Positions 40,771 to 51,789 of a DNA stretch of 64,000 nt are shown in pieces (position 1 is the stretch's first letter; each line of letters begins with the position of its first letter). The notes under the pieces are model-generated. The model ran no database searches. It saw only the letters and a program-made list of their open reading frames with translations, and was not told the DNA's origin. Location: positions 17,604,291-17,668,290 of the forward strand of contig OV277868.1 in the NCBI GenBank assembly GCA_922989275.2, written 5' to 3'. The position numbers and the translations under genes are program-made. The DNA comes from Gari tellinella (Eukaryota > Mollusca > Bivalvia > Cardiida > Psammobiidae).

Positions 40771-41362
40771 ACGATTTTAACGCGTTTAAACGCGTTAATA
40801 AACGATTATACCAGAGATGCTGCGATATAGTCATCATTACTGGTGTTCAGTGTTAAAAGGGTTGATACAAAGTCATCATCAAAACATTGTGCTTTGTTTT
40901 ATCTTTTTTATATCTATTATTGTTTATTTTTGTGATCTGAATCAAAAATATCATGCGGGTACAGTAGTCAAAACGCATGTTCAAGTAAGCTTTATATTCC
41001 CTGTGGAGAACAGAATCCAAATATGCATTTCATATTCATACATGTAAGTTATCGGCTCGCTGAAGAAGTAATTCATGATGTGATTGTATATTCCTTATAA
41101 TTGTGGCTCCTCTGTTCAGATAAGAGTACGTAATGTCACATCTCTTTGGGACGTGTGATATGATTGACCTGCACTAAACAACAGGCTTAACCTTTTGCAA
41201 TATTTCTGGCTCTTTTAAGCGCGTAAAGAAACGCGTAAAGAAACGGCAAGGAAACGCGTTTAACGAAACGGATAATAAATGCATAAGAAACGCTCAAGAG
41301 AAGCGTAAGAAACGCGTAAGAAACGCGTAAAGTGGGTAGGAATAACGTATGTACCACTGTAT

Positions 41363-41756
41363 GTCCGATATGTGTTTAAATTTTGCAGTTGCTAGAAATG
41401 GATTTATATAGAGGTTTTAAAATATACATCACCTAAAATGTTACGGACACTTTCCTCCCCCTATATTTTTTTATCAATATTTAGCAACTTTCGGTTTTCA
41501 AAAAGATGAAGCAAGAGATGATCTTTGCAAAAGAACTAACCGCGACGTTTCCTTGATGATAATATAATGTTTTAAACAGGAGTGCCTAATACCCTTTAAG
41601 CATGGGATACGTATAACGTTTTAATTAAGAACATATCACGAATCTGCCACAGTGCTGACGCCGGCGGATTTGCATTACTTATTTGATTCCAATTTACGTT
41701 TTAATTAACATTTTGCATGCTAGCGGCGGTTCTATCCACCACAGTGATTACCTTTG
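41363..41756. other. Unique sequence
   Basis: No gene or repeat is recognised between the 6.0-kb element and the following solo hairpin. Confidence 0.35.
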
Positions 41757-41823
41757 CAAACAGTTTGGATCCAGTTGAGAAGCCGCGTCACGCGGTATCT
41801 CATCGGGATCCAAACTGTTTGCC
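41757..41823. repeat. Solo core hairpin
   Basis: GCAAACAGTTTGGATCCAGT and ATCCAAACTGTTTGCC bracket GCCGCGTCACGCGG. The pairing has a few mismatches. Confidence 0.7.
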
Positions 41824-42440
41824 ATTCTTACACTGATTTTAAAGAAAATTTGAAAATTCTAATTTTAGAACAATAGCAGACGACAAATTGTTGCAGACGA
41901 AATAAAATACCCAGCATGCAAAGAGTTAAAGACATTTCCTCAGTCCATTGAGGGACCACCAGCCCATTGTTCTGGAGGTGTCTGTGTAAGTGTCAAATCA
42001 TGTGCAAATCACGTGCAGCACAATCTCAGTTTACCTGGTGAGGTCCTGATTATACTCATACTCTAGTGATTTTCAATGGTTATTTCTAACCCAACTATCA
42101 AATATAAAGGTAGAGTCTCACACGAAAGCTTCAATGGTTCTTTGCTAACGGTATGTCCACAAGACCCATGCTCTTTGCAAGGAAATTGTCTGGCAAGGTG
42201 TTATGACCAAAAGGTCATCAGGAGATGCTTTTAAGGATAAACACGAATCTGCCCCAGTGATGACTCGGTTTATTTGTGTATTCCTTTCATCCGTAGCATG
42301 AGGCTAAAGTACCTATACTAAAATGTATCTAAGGTTGGTGGTTGCTTATAGCAAGATGAAAGTAAAAAAGATAGTTCCTGAATGACTGATTAACTATCAT
42401 TCTGAGTTTCATTCTATCTACATGTATTTCTATCGATAAT
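41824..42440. other. Unique sequence
   Basis: A weak family E-like hairpin remnant lies at about 42340-42390 (AGCAAGATGAAAGTAAAA). Nothing coding is recognised. Confidence 0.35.
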
Positions 42441-42446
42441 TAATGC

Positions 42447-42672
42447 ATTGTTCCCTCCCTACAACGGTACCCCGAACAACGATTCCCTCTTTACAATAAC
42501 GTTTACCGCTGATCCCCAAACAATACACTCTTGTCCAACCTTTCAACAGTTGCAAATTCGTCTGTTTAAAATTATGGTCGACTGTTTTTCTCAAAGTCAC
42601 ATATTTGACATTTTGACGTAAATAAAATGAAATAACGAGTAACAACAGCTTGAATCAAGATCAGACGACGTT
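42447..42672. mobile_element. Family B element, right part missing
   Basis: TTGTTCCCTCCCTACAACGG at the left and AACAGCTTGAATCAAGATCA at the right match the left half of family B up to the core hairpin, where it stops. Confidence 0.65.
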
Positions 42673-42846
42673 CTTCACTTCAACTGTAAGCAGACTACTG
42701 CCTTAAACATCTAATGGTTAATACAATTTAGGGTTTTACCGTAAATTTATCCCAACAAAAGTTGAACTTCCAGTCGTTTAAGACGGGTGACTGCTAAATA
42801 CTTGGTAAGTAATGATACTAAAACATGTCAAAATGGCGACGCGATA

Positions 42847-43092
42847 CAGTGGAGAAAACGTTATTCTTTCCCAATAAACGCGTTTACTCTAAAACTGTTA
42901 TTTCCATTGCAAACAGTTTGGAGCCAGATCAGACGCCGGGTAACCCGGCGTCTGATCAGGCTCTAAACTGTTTGCCACCAAGATAATAATGAATTATCAG
43001 AATTGTTCAAAAGTTGTTCTTTTCAACGTTTTAGTGTTTTGCGTTTGCGTACGTTTGCGTTTAAACGGGAAAGAATAACAGATTCTTCACTG
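42847..43092. mobile_element. Family A element (copy 6), opposite orientation
   Basis: It begins CAGTGGAGAAAACGTTATTC and ends AACAGATTCTTCACTG, TA-flanked. The GACGCCGGGTAACCCGGCGTC hairpin is perfect. Confidence 0.88.
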
Positions 43093-43205
43093 TACAGGAC
43101 ACTGTATTCAGCTTGAAACGTTGTTGGAGGAAAGAGTCGATCAGTGATGAGTTCAGTAAACAAATCGATGGCCATCGAATGCGAGTGGGCCACCGATCTG
43201 AAATA

Positions 43206-43394
43206 TAGTGGAGAAAACGTAACTCTTATTTAAAACGCAAACGCATTGCAATTAAATATAGAAAGTGACAACCTTTTGACAATTCCGACTACAAGGTTTA
43301 ACTTGAGTTACGTGATCTGGTTCCAAACTGTTTGAAAATAGTAGTTAAAGTGTAACCGGGGTTATTTGGAAAGAAAATGTTATTTCTTCTGTAC
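43206..43394. mobile_element. Shortened family A element (copy 7)
   Basis: AGTGGAGAAAACGTAACTC at the left and TTTGGAAAGAAAATGTTATT at the right remain. Half of the core hairpin is deleted. Confidence 0.6.
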
Positions 43395-43644
43395 TCTGCA
43401 CGCTGCTCACGGGTCACAAACTGCTTACCTAAACAGCAAACACTGGTAATTAAACACGCTACGGGCAAGCGACTTTGGCGAGAGTGTGATTGGCTGTTTC
43501 TGACAAAAACATCGAGAGATTGATACAACGACCTAAAGCGCTTCGCAAAATATTAGACATATCTTACTTAATCGGAAACGAATTCCGAATTTAAGAGTAA
43601 AACTTTGGTAGTACAGGCTAAGTTAGAGTGGGTGGTTCAAAAGT

Positions 43645-44545
43645 GTTTTCCACTTTCTGCCATCAATCTTACCTAACAAGGCCACGAACATCCCCTTTCT
43701 GAATACGGTAGTACATACAACACATGAAACTCACATTAATCGTGGGGTGGGGGGTCAATAAAATCGGTATCTCGGTGTCTGCTCTAGATACATTTTGTAT
43801 GTTTAACCTGGCACTTGATCAGGTCAAAAAAGTGAAGATCAGATTGTATGCTGAATACAAATATTTTCGAAATTGTAGGGCACGTGCTAAGTTAAAGTAA
43901 CTGACTATGGGCGTTACGATGCACTCGCCCACAAGGGGTGTGTGGGGATGTTCAATACAATATGCAAAATGAATTCTTTACTGTTTAGCGGTTTAAAATT
44001 ATATTATATCTAAAAAAAAAAGAGCCCAATACGCTTGCGCCTGTATACAAGGGCAGCACAGACATCTACCACATCTGGCAAATTAGGTCGGGGTGTCTCC
44101 AAAGACAGTTTAATGCTATGAATGTCCAAGATTGGCAAAACATGTTCAACACAAGCTGCTGTCAGACAAGGACCTGCACAAGCCGCTGACAGACTAGGAC
44201 CTGCACAAGCCAATCCTCGAGATGCTGCAGCAGCCGCTCTGTCATCAGACGAAGAGGACGTCCCGACTAGACGACGACGGACGTCGGCTTTGTGATCTAG
44301 TGAGGGACAATCATGAACTGTTTAATTTCATGAAAAAAAAACACTTCCAAAGATAAACGTGAGCTTGATATTTTAAGTGACAGTGAGTAACACAGTATTC
44401 TTTAGTTCGTTCATTTCTGCATCTGTATTTTACAATAAAGGCTTTCTGGTGCATACCTTAATACATATACATTTTTGCTTGGCCTAAAGTAAATAACAAA
44501 ATACTTTTGAGACGCCCCTCCAATTTAGCCTGTACTACCAACGGT
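43645..44545. repeat. Dispersed repeat, copy 1 (few 27-bp units)
   Basis: It matches 46780-47104 plus 48166-48865: the shared words include GTCAATAAAATCGGTATCTC, GCACAGACATCTACCACATC and GATGCTGCAGCAGCCGCTCT. It carries only two to three units of the CTGTCAGACAAGGACCTGC repeat near 44158-44212, with an in-frame TAG. Confidence 0.7.
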
Positions 44546-44637
44546 TTACCTTTTTTCCGATTCGGATTCCGTTTCCGATTAAGTAAGAAATGTCAATTAG
44601 GCTGCTATTTCAAAGACGGATTCTAGGTAAGCCTGTG

Positions 44638-44880
44638 TCTCCGTGGCTTAGTGGTAATAGTCACTGTGACTTACAACCGCTATGCTCCTCACCGGTGTGG
44701 GTTCGAATCTCATTCGGGTTTTCTTATGTTGTAAAGACTTCCAGCTACATGTACCAGCTACCAGCTATAGCTTGTGGAATGTCGGAGCCGATTTGTGCCT
44801 GAAACATGGTTCAGAGGGATTCATCCACCTGTAATTAGCTGGACTTCGCGATAGCACTGAAATAATATTAAAGCGACGTA
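44638..44880 (+). repeat. tRNA-derived SINE
   Basis: An A-box TGGCTTAGTGGTAATAG and a B-box GGTTCGAATC are spaced as in a tRNA, followed by a body and an A-rich tail (AACAAATCCAAATCCAAATC). The D-arm and T-arm words are clear, but there is no acceptor pairing. The small ORF over it is spurious. Confidence 0.7.
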
Positions 44881-45230
44881 AAAACATAACAAATCCAAAT
44901 CCAAATCAATGCTAGCTTACTTTGCTATAGGTAAAAATGGCCATCTGCTACAAAAACAGGGGCTTCTATCAGATAATATTTAATCCTTTCATCACCATAA
45001 GCGACTGAAATCTTATAATGCTGAATTGTTGTCTGCATCAAATAGATCCTCTATGAAAACAATTATGAATGTTTATCCTTTTTAAACTTGAGGAAATGTT
45101 AGCATGAATGTGGCAAGTAGCTTTGATACAGGTCAGTCGCACATGGATCCAAGTTGTTTGCAAAAAATAGCCAAGCTGTGCGAAGCACGATGAGGAATAA
45201 GTCGATATTGCAAAACGTCAGACGCCGCAC

Positions 45231-45554
45231 TCATATAAATAATTCTTTAATTAAAACTTTCAACGACAAAAAATTGTAACAAGGTTGCAGGCCCGGAAGA
45301 GGGACGGGATCAAAGTAAACTAAAAATACCATCATGGGAATCCGATTCTGAGGATTTAAAATCATTAAGTAATGATTTACATCGTGAATATTATTGTTAA
45401 CAGATTGGATTCTGTTCAATAGCCCAGTATCAGGATCAAAACTGTCATTTATGGTAAAAGAAACTTTCAGAATTCGACGACCATATGTCGAACTTCTGTT
45501 GCTTGCACCATTTTCCCAAATGGTAGACATAAAGAGAAGCACAGCCAATTTCAT
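45231..45554 (-). CDS. Hypothetical small protein with possible signal peptide
   Basis: The frame begins MKLAVLLFMSTIWENGASNR, a plausible secretory leader, and runs for 107 residues. An upstream in-frame Met at 45587 would add 11 residues. After the leader comes a polar stretch (FTINDSFDPDTGLLNRIQSV) and then a hydrophobic tail (MMVFLVYFDPVPLPG). I do not recognise the family. No repeat overlaps it and codon use is unremarkable. There is a single cysteine. It could be one exon of a larger gene or a chance ORF. Confidence 0.3.
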   Translation of the reverse strand: MKLAVLLFMSTIWENGASNRSSTYGRRILKVSFTINDSFDPDTGLLNRIQSVNNNIHDVNHYLMILNPQNRIPMMVFLVYFDPVPLPGLQPCYNFLSLKVLIKELFI

Positions 45555-45609
45555 TGTGAAAAAGGCAAATGCCAGAGGCGCATTCAAACAACACCAGCTG
45601 AAATGTTAA

Positions 45610-46380
45610 TTGGTCTCACAAAAGAGACATATTTTCTATACAAAACAGTAATGCTCGTATTAGATCGCATGTACATTATATCCAAACTAATAATAATTTT
45701 GAAAATGTTTACTTAATCATTGAAACGCTGAAATAAATATCAAACTTTTGCAAAATGTATATTTATAATGTTTGGTTCTTAGTATTCGATCGTTTTATTC
45801 TTTATCCTTCTACCTTTTTTCAAATTTATTGAATTGTAATGCGTTATCATGTTCGTACTATATACGTTTTGCAATGAGTACAAGTTTTCTCATTTACCCG
45901 GATTAACAAAAACTGTGTCGAGAAATGATATTGTGGTTGATATCAATAGATAGAAAACTTCAATATGCGTCGACCTCCCTAGCATTATCAGCTTCATTTC
46001 ATGGCTTCTAATTATTAAGGATAAAATACAATGTCAATCCACAATGATTATGCAAATACTCTTGACCATCTATATGTTTTCTAGAATGTGAATCATATTT
46101 TATATACAATTCTTTACTTCAATAATTGGACGAAATGTCGGAAGCTAGTGGCTACTATTACTTTCGAAGATTTCGGGATACGACCGGGTGATGGTTGCAA
46201 AAACTCTTCGTTATTTTAAAGTAAGCAAGAAGGGGGAAGGGGTAGGATAGAAGGGACTGAAAAAAATGAACAATGAAAAATACGGGCACCCGGGATTCAG
46301 TCATTCAAAATCCCCTTTTGTCCCTTCGAATTTTTCATCCCTTTACGCCATTGCCTATTTTCAGGATTAAAGATAGATGT
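45610..46380. other. AT-rich unique region
   Basis: No gene or repeat is recognised. Confidence 0.35.
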
Positions 46381-46385
46381 CAGCA

Positions 46386-46450
46386 TAAAGCAGATTTAAA
46401 GTAAAACAGAATGCGTAATTTGTTTTACTTTCAGCCTGCCTTAAGCCATC
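46386..46450. repeat. Fragment of a family E-type hairpin
   Basis: AGCAGATTTAAAGTAAAACAGAATGCG is followed by TTTTACTTTCAGCCTGCCTTAAG, a partial inverted pair of the family E core. Confidence 0.5.
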
Positions 46451-47936
46451 ATAGGCAATTCTTAAAAAAAAACATTTTATGGCAAATTAGTCTTAACTCA
46501 GTCACGTGTAAATTTGATCTAAATTCTTCAGTGGAGGAAAACATGAGATGCGTAAAAGGCTTATTTTTATGGGTTTTCGGGTTCGAATATGGTTATATCT
46601 CGTTTTGAGTTTCCTATTTCTGGAGTCTATCATAACATTGTTTCTTTTTTGTCTCAAAACATTTCTTTTTCATTGATATTGTTCATCTTTATTGCCATTG
46701 AACATGTACATAACAGTATTGTAAACAAGCGGACGACTATAATGTAAACCTATTGGAGTGGAGGTATGTTTCTACCGTTGGGAGAACTTTCTGCCATCAA
46801 TATTACCTAACAAGCTCACGAACATCCAATTTCTGAATGTGGTAGTACATAAAACACATTTAATCGGGGGGTCAATAAAATCGGTATCTCGGTGTCTGAT
46901 CTAGATACATTTTTTTGACCTTGCAATTGATCAGGTCAAAAAGTGAAGATCAGATTGTATGCTGAAGACAAATATTTTCGAAATTGTAGGGCACGTGCTA
47001 AGTTACATAAAGTAACTGACTATGGGTGTTCCTGTGCACTCGCCTACAAGGGTGTGTGGGGGGTTTAGATAAGATATGCATATTGAATTCTTTACTGTTT
47101 AAGGTACTTCGCATATGCGCGTAGTTTCCATACGATTGTTATGAAACTTTTCATGAAGAATGATAATAGCCTAAGAAACAATGTGTGTAAATATAGGCAA
47201 AATTTATCGTGTGGTTTGTCTTTAAGGTCTTTTTTCTGACAAAAACCTAGAATTTTGATGATTTTATTTTTCTTAAAAATGAATAAAGCTAATGACTATA
47301 ATTCTCGCCCAATAAGTAGTCCACACCATTCATTACAAGACAAGCTAAAAACATTTTGAATAAAGGTGTTCAGAAAGATGTTATCAGCTATTTAAATTTT
47401 GCAAAATGCTAAAAAATTGAATTACAAAAAACTGACTCATTCAATGTATATTTGTTTTCATTTTATTCAAATATATGGTTGATGAACTATTCAGTCTGAA
47501 AAAATTAGAAAATATTACAGTCAGAATTTGTTGTAATAACATATTTTCTTATTAAAATGTGGGAAATTTGTTGTTTAGATACAGTTACCTACCTTAGAAT
47601 TAAAACTTTGTCATTAAAATGCATTATTATTTATTCATGGACTTGCATACAAGGTTTATTATATTGTTTGAACATAATTATAATGGGCAATATCGATATT
47701 GAAAAGGTTAGCGTATTGATAAGCTTCAAGGTGTGGCTTTATAGTTTGATCAAATCGTTTACATGTATACCGATTTAATTGACTTGTAAGTCATTAAATT
47801 AAAACGTACAGGTAAGTGGACATATACTTGGACCGTAAACATCACTAGTACTAATCAACGAAGACTAAACATAACATGTCTCTTGATTACTGCGGTATGG
47901 ATTGACAAGTCAATAAATGAAAAAAATATTTGGATC

Positions 47937-48014
47937 GGATGGGTCTCGAACCTATGACCTTTTGATTGCTTGTCAACCACTATAGTCAACCACTATACTA
48001 ACTGCGCTATGAAG
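47937..48014 (-). repeat. tRNA-like pseudogene or SINE head
   Basis: Read on the minus strand, TAGCGCAGTTAGTATAGTGG, then a duplicated TATAGTGGTTGAC, then a B-box GGTTCGAGACCC are visible. The internal duplication breaks the cloverleaf, so a functional tRNA is unlikely. Confidence 0.5.
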
Positions 48015-48296
48015 GATTATACTAATTCGTATCAACATTTTCTTTATATAAATTTTCTAGTATAAACACGTACGAAAAAAGTCTGTGTCGTCCAGACGCA
48101 TATCCGCTCGCCCGCAAGACCGACTTCCGGAAGCGAAAGGCCTTAATAGTCAATTTGCTGTTGAAAGTTAAATTATATCTAAAAAAGAGTCCAATGCACT
48201 GGCGCCTGTATACAAGGACAGCACAGACATCTACCACATCTGGCGAATTAGGTCAGGTGTCTCCAAAGACAATTTAATGCTCTGAATGTCCTAAGA

Positions 48297-48668
48297 TTGG
48301 CAAAATATGTTCAACACAAGCTGCTGTCAGAGAAGGACCTGCACAAGCCTCTGTCAGACAAAGACCTGCACAAGCCTCTGTCAGACAAGAACATGCACAA
48401 GACGCTACCAGACAAAGACCTGCATAAGACGCTGTCAGACAAGGACCTGCACAAGCCTCTGTCAGACAAATACCTGCACAAGCCTCTGTCAGACAAATAC
48501 CTGCACAAGCGGCTGTCAGACAAGGACCTGCACAAGTCAAAAGGCCGAGATGCTGCAGCAGCCGCTCTGTCATCAGACGAGGATGACGTCCCGCCTAGAC
48601 GACGACGTCGGCTTTGTGATCTAGTGAGGGAAAATCATGAACTTTTTTACTGTATAATAATTTCATGA
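48297..48668 (+). pseudogene. Possible repeat-protein fragment within the dispersed repeat
   Basis: A 123-residue + frame spans the LSDKDLHKP repeats and then GRDAAAAALSSDEDDVPP and a basic RRRRR run followed by LCDLVRENHEL. The acidic-basic tail is shared with copy 1 in nucleotides, but that copy has a stop in the repeat and a three-base insertion in the basic run. It may be a leftover of a transposon-encoded protein; chance cannot be excluded. Confidence 0.25.
48324..48539. repeat. 27-bp coding-like minisatellite, eight units
   Basis: Eight tandem copies of a unit starting CTGTCAGACAAGGACCTGCA, 27 bp each. In the + frame it encodes the nonapeptide LSDKDLHKP with substitutions. Because 27 is a multiple of three, other frames also stay open, including both strands, so the open reading frames here are weak evidence for a gene. 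Confidence 0.9.
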
Positions 48669-48998
48669 AAAACACTTCCGAAGATGAAACGTGAGCTTAA
48701 TAATTTAAGTGACAGTGAGTAACTGTTGTATTCTTGAGTTTTATCATTTCTGTATCTGTATTTTACAATAAAGGCCTTCCTGTGCATACCTTAATACATA
48801 TTCATTTTTTGCTTGGCCTAAGGTAAATAACAAAATAATTTTGAGACGTACCCTCCAATTTAAAGAATAACGCGGAACTATCCAGGATGCTAAAGCTCGA
48901 TATATCAGGAAGGCATATAATAAAGACTATTCTAGGAGTTTTCTTCCCTACTGTTGGCCTGCATTGAGCAGTCACCTTTGACTTTGATATAGATACAT

Positions 48999-49105
48999 GT
49001 AGAATAAATTATTTTAATGACGTCCTGTTTAATCATTTTAGTCTCTGAAACTTCAAATTGACAATTCCCGTATCCAGAAAGTATGGTCCATTTTAAACTA
49101 GTACA
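48999..49105. repeat. 107-bp direct repeat, left copy
   Basis: AGAATAAATTATTTTAATGA through TCCATTTTAAACTAGTACA recurs with four or so changes at 49389-49496. The family A copy 8 starts at its right end. Confidence 0.8.
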
Positions 49106-49349
49106 GTGGAGAATCTGTTATTCTTTCCCGTTTAAACGCAAACGTACGCAAACGCAAAGCACTAAAACGTAGAAAAGAACAACTTTTGGACAATTCTGAT
49201 GATTCTTGTTTATCTTGGTGGCAAACAGTTTGGAGCCTGATCAGACGCCGGGTTACCCGGCGTCTGAAATGGCTCCAAACTGTTTGCAATAGAAATAATA
49301 GTTTTAGCGTAAACGCGTTTATTGGGAAAGAATAACGTTTTCTCCACTG
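49104..49349. mobile_element. Family A element (copy 8), intact
   Basis: CAGTGGAGAATCTGTTATTC and TTCTCCACTG ends with TA on each side. The hairpin GACGCCGGGTTACCCGGCGTC is perfect. It lies between the two 107-bp direct repeats. Confidence 0.9.
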
Positions 49350-49388
49350 TAGATACATGTTCGTCTTTGTTAAAATATTGGTAGGCTA

Positions 49389-49496
49389 GTAGAATAAATG
49401 ATTTTAATGACGTCCGGTTTAATCATTTTACTCTCTGAAACTTCAAATTGACAATTCCCGTTTCCAGAAAGTATGGTCCATTTTAAACTAGTACAT
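49389..49496. repeat. 107-bp direct repeat, right copy
   Basis: It is the second copy of 48999-49105, here without an inserted element after CTAGTA. Confidence 0.8.
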
Positions 49497-50048
49497 GTAC
49501 GTGTAAGTTCTCACAACATATTGCAAAATGATAAACAATGCAGAATCTTATCTTTAGGTGTTTTCTAACTTGAGTATATCCTGTATGCATATGACAAGTG
49601 CATTTTCCACAGGAACACTGTCTGTTTATGACTAATACATGTGTTTATTGTCACTTGGGTTAAATGTATTAATCCTTTCACTATCAATGACGCCAAAAGG
49701 CGTAACGCGGCGTCTGATCAGGATCAAAACTGTTTGATACTCGTTTTAAATAAATTTCAGTCATTCTGCCTTAACTTTAACGTTGAAACGATATTGCAGG
49801 CAGACGACAATTAGACGGTGATGGGTAAAAAATCTCTAGATAAATTTGATCATGTAAAGGAGTCCGTGTTTAGGAAGTAACATAGTATATAATCTCTATA
49901 AGATAAATACAATAACAATCTATATGTACAAGTACAACCATTTCATGTAGAAACTGTTAAGCACAGGTCGTGAGAAAACTCAATGTCATTAACGTTATCG
50001 CATGTGTTTATCGGATAAACGATCTAAGTAAGTGAACAAATTATATAC
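49497..50048. other. Unique sequence with one half hairpin
   Basis: At 49690-49735, GCGTAACGCGGCGTCTGATC and AAACTGTTTG are one arm of the core hairpin. Otherwise nothing is recognised. Confidence 0.4.
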
Positions 50049-50285
50049 AATGAAGAGATGTTATTTTCCCGTTACAAACGCAAACGAAACGCAATTGCAT
50101 TGCATCAAAATGTAGAAAATGACAACGGTTTTTTTTTTAACTATTTTTTTTATCTAAGTGGCAAACACTTCTTAGCCTGGTCAGCCTGGTTACTGGACGT
50201 TTGACCTGGCTCCAAAATGCTCGACATGGAAACATAAGTTATGGCATAAACGCGTTTAATGGGAAATATAACGTGTTTTCCACTG
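50049..50285. mobile_element. Family A element (copy 9), decayed
   Basis: Left TGTTATTTTCCCGTTACAAA and right ACGTGTTTTCCACTG are kept; the core hairpin is heavily mutated. Confidence 0.7.
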
Positions 50286-50358
50286 TATGAATCTAGTTCT
50301 TTTGAATGTAAAGTACAGTTAGAAATACTTTGATACAGATAAAACATAATTTTATACA

Positions 50359-50606
50359 AAGAAGAAAACGTTATTCTTCTACTATTAAACGCAAACGAAA
50401 CGCAAGCGCATTTTAATAAAACGGAGATTTTGACAACTTTTTGGAAATTCTGAATGTTGATTTTAACCTGGATGGCAAACAGTTTTGGACCTGATCAGAC
50501 GCCGGGTTACCCGGCGTCTGATCTGGCTCCAAACAGTTTGCAATTGAAATAATAACAGATTTAGCGTAAACGCCTTTATTGGGAAACAATAACGTTTTCT
50601 CCACTG
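50359..50606. mobile_element. Family A element (copy 10)
   Basis: Left GAAGAAAACGTTATTCTTCT, right AACGTTTTCTCCACTG and TA, with a perfect GACGCCGGGTTACCCGGCGTC core. Confidence 0.82.
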
Positions 50607-50667
50607 TATATTAGAGAAAATGACAATTTGCTTTAAATATGAAACCGGTTTATAAATATCTGAAATA

Positions 50668-50776
50668 CTAACAGTTTGGAGCATGATCAGACTCCGAGTT
50701 ACTTGGTGTGTGATCTGACTCCAAAATGCTTATAATCGATGTAAGTGCTTGAGCACAAACAAGATTTCTCCACTGA
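50668..50776. mobile_element. Right half of a family A-like element
   Basis: GTTTGGAGCATGATCAGACT and GATTTCTCCACTG remain. The left TIR is absent. Confidence 0.5.
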
Positions 50777-50821
50777 TTATAAAATTATAAAGATTATAAA
50801 TTATAAAATCTAACTACTATA

Positions 50822-51070
50822 CGGTGGAAAATACGTCACTTTTCCCCGTTTAAAAGGAAACGGACCGCAAACTTATTGCAAATGAAATAAAAAAAAAAAA
50901 AACTTTCTTTAAACTACTATCTAGTTACTTCTATCTGAGTGTCAAACAGTTTGGAGCCTGATCAAACACCAGTTTACCCGGCGTCCGATTTGGCTCCAAA
51001 TTGTTAGCAATGGAAACAATGGTATACTCGTAAACGCGTTTGTTGGGTAAGAATAATGTCTTCCCCTATG
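50822..51070. mobile_element. Family A element (copy 11), decayed
   Basis: CGGTGGAAAATACGTCACTT at the left, GTTTGTTGGGTAAGAATAAT at the right, and GTTTGGAGCCTGATCAAACA in the core. Confidence 0.7.
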
Positions 51071-51214
51071 AACAACTGTATAAATGTAAATTTCTGTTAG
51101 ACATTTTTTAATATAGACCGATTTTATTGACCTGTCAGTACGGAGTTTCGATGTGGACTACTACATTTCAACTTTGGGGGCGACAGCACGCTATTTTATT
51201 ATCGGATTTACCGT

Positions 51215-51326
51215 TGTCGTCTGCCGGTCTTTTCTCAATATTACATATCAATGGACATTTTGACAAAAGGAAGATAATGAAGAATGACAAACAGCTTGAA
51301 TCCAGATCAGACGCCGCGTTACATAG
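51215..51326. mobile_element. Family B fragment
   Basis: GTCGTCTGCCGGTCTTTTCTC through ACAAACAGCTTGAATCCAGA and GACGCCGCGTTAC match the interior of family B; the ends are missing. Confidence 0.55.
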
Positions 51327-51427
51327 TCCCACTCGCTACGTAACTTTTTTTAAAGATTTTATTGACTAGTAGTCAGTCCAGAACGCAGTGATCAAAGGAC
51401 AGGCTTTGTCTAGTCACAAATGTAATA

Positions 51428-51785
51428 CAGTGCTCCCTCTATACAACGGCCCTCCCAACAACGACTCCCTCCTTACAACGACTTTTGACGCTGTTCCCAA
51501 AACAATATAACTATGTCCAACCTTTTTACGGCTGCAACATAGTCCAATTAAAATTGTCGTCTACTGTTTTTTCTCAAATTTATATATTAGACAGTTTGAT
51601 AGAAAAAACATTATGACGAGTAGCAAACAGCTTGAATCCAGATCAGACGCCGCGAAACGCGGCGTCTGATCTGGATTTAAGCCGTTTGAAAATGTAAGCT
51701 TATTTCCCTCCCTATAACAACTTCCTCCGAACAACGCACCCAATTTTTGTCTCCCATTGGATGTCGTTGTAGAGAGGGAGCGATG
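51428..51785. mobile_element. Family B element (copy 4), nearly intact
   Basis: It begins CAGTGCTCCCTCTATACAAC and ends TCGTTGTAGAGAGGGAGCGATG. The core hairpin at 51624-51689 has GACGCCGCGAAACGCGGCGTC. Confidence 0.85.
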
Positions 51786-51789
51786 TAAT

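Larger units (their letters stand above)
35333..41359. mobile_element. 6.0-kb TA-flanked element with long inverted arms (candidate autonomous relative of family A)
   Basis: The left end CAGTGGTAAATATGCTATTC and the right end (minus strand) CAGTGGTACATACGTTATTC form terminal inverted repeats that continue CTACC and are flanked by TA. Arms of about 0.85 kb (35390-36170 and 39880-40770) are inverted copies of each other; each contains two diverged subrepeats with AAAATGGCC(G/A)CCAAAA and TTGCCATGG(C/T)AACCAAAG. The interior holds a decayed minus-strand gene (37240-37770). The ends share CAGTGG....TATTC.T.CC with family A. Insertions of family A (36403-36617) and B (39151-39300) show that it is old. 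Superfamily is uncertain; a TA target fits Tc1/mariner-type insertion. Confidence 0.7.
46780..48865. repeat. Dispersed repeat, copy 2, interrupted by a 1.06-kb insertion
   Basis: The segments 46780-47104 and 48166-48865 align with the first copy at 43645-44545. The stretch 47105-48165 has no counterpart there; it is AT-rich and includes a tRNA-like sequence. The second half carries the expanded 27-bp repeat. Confidence 0.7.

Noticed and set aside
44590..44802. 70-residue + ORF
   Set aside because: It overlaps a tRNA-derived SINE from end to end.
48274..48573. Minus-strand ORFs over the 27-bp repeat
   Set aside because: A tandem period divisible by three keeps several frames open on both strands. 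The + frame is the only one with a plausible protein composition, and even that is doubtful.
49098..49358. Recurrent minus-strand ORFs with SQIRRRVTRRLIRLQTV-like text
   Set aside because: All of these (27484-28133, 33988-34176, 49098-49358, 50413-50684, 53620-53835, 56349-56552) are the translation of the family A hairpin and move with the element; there is no coding constraint.
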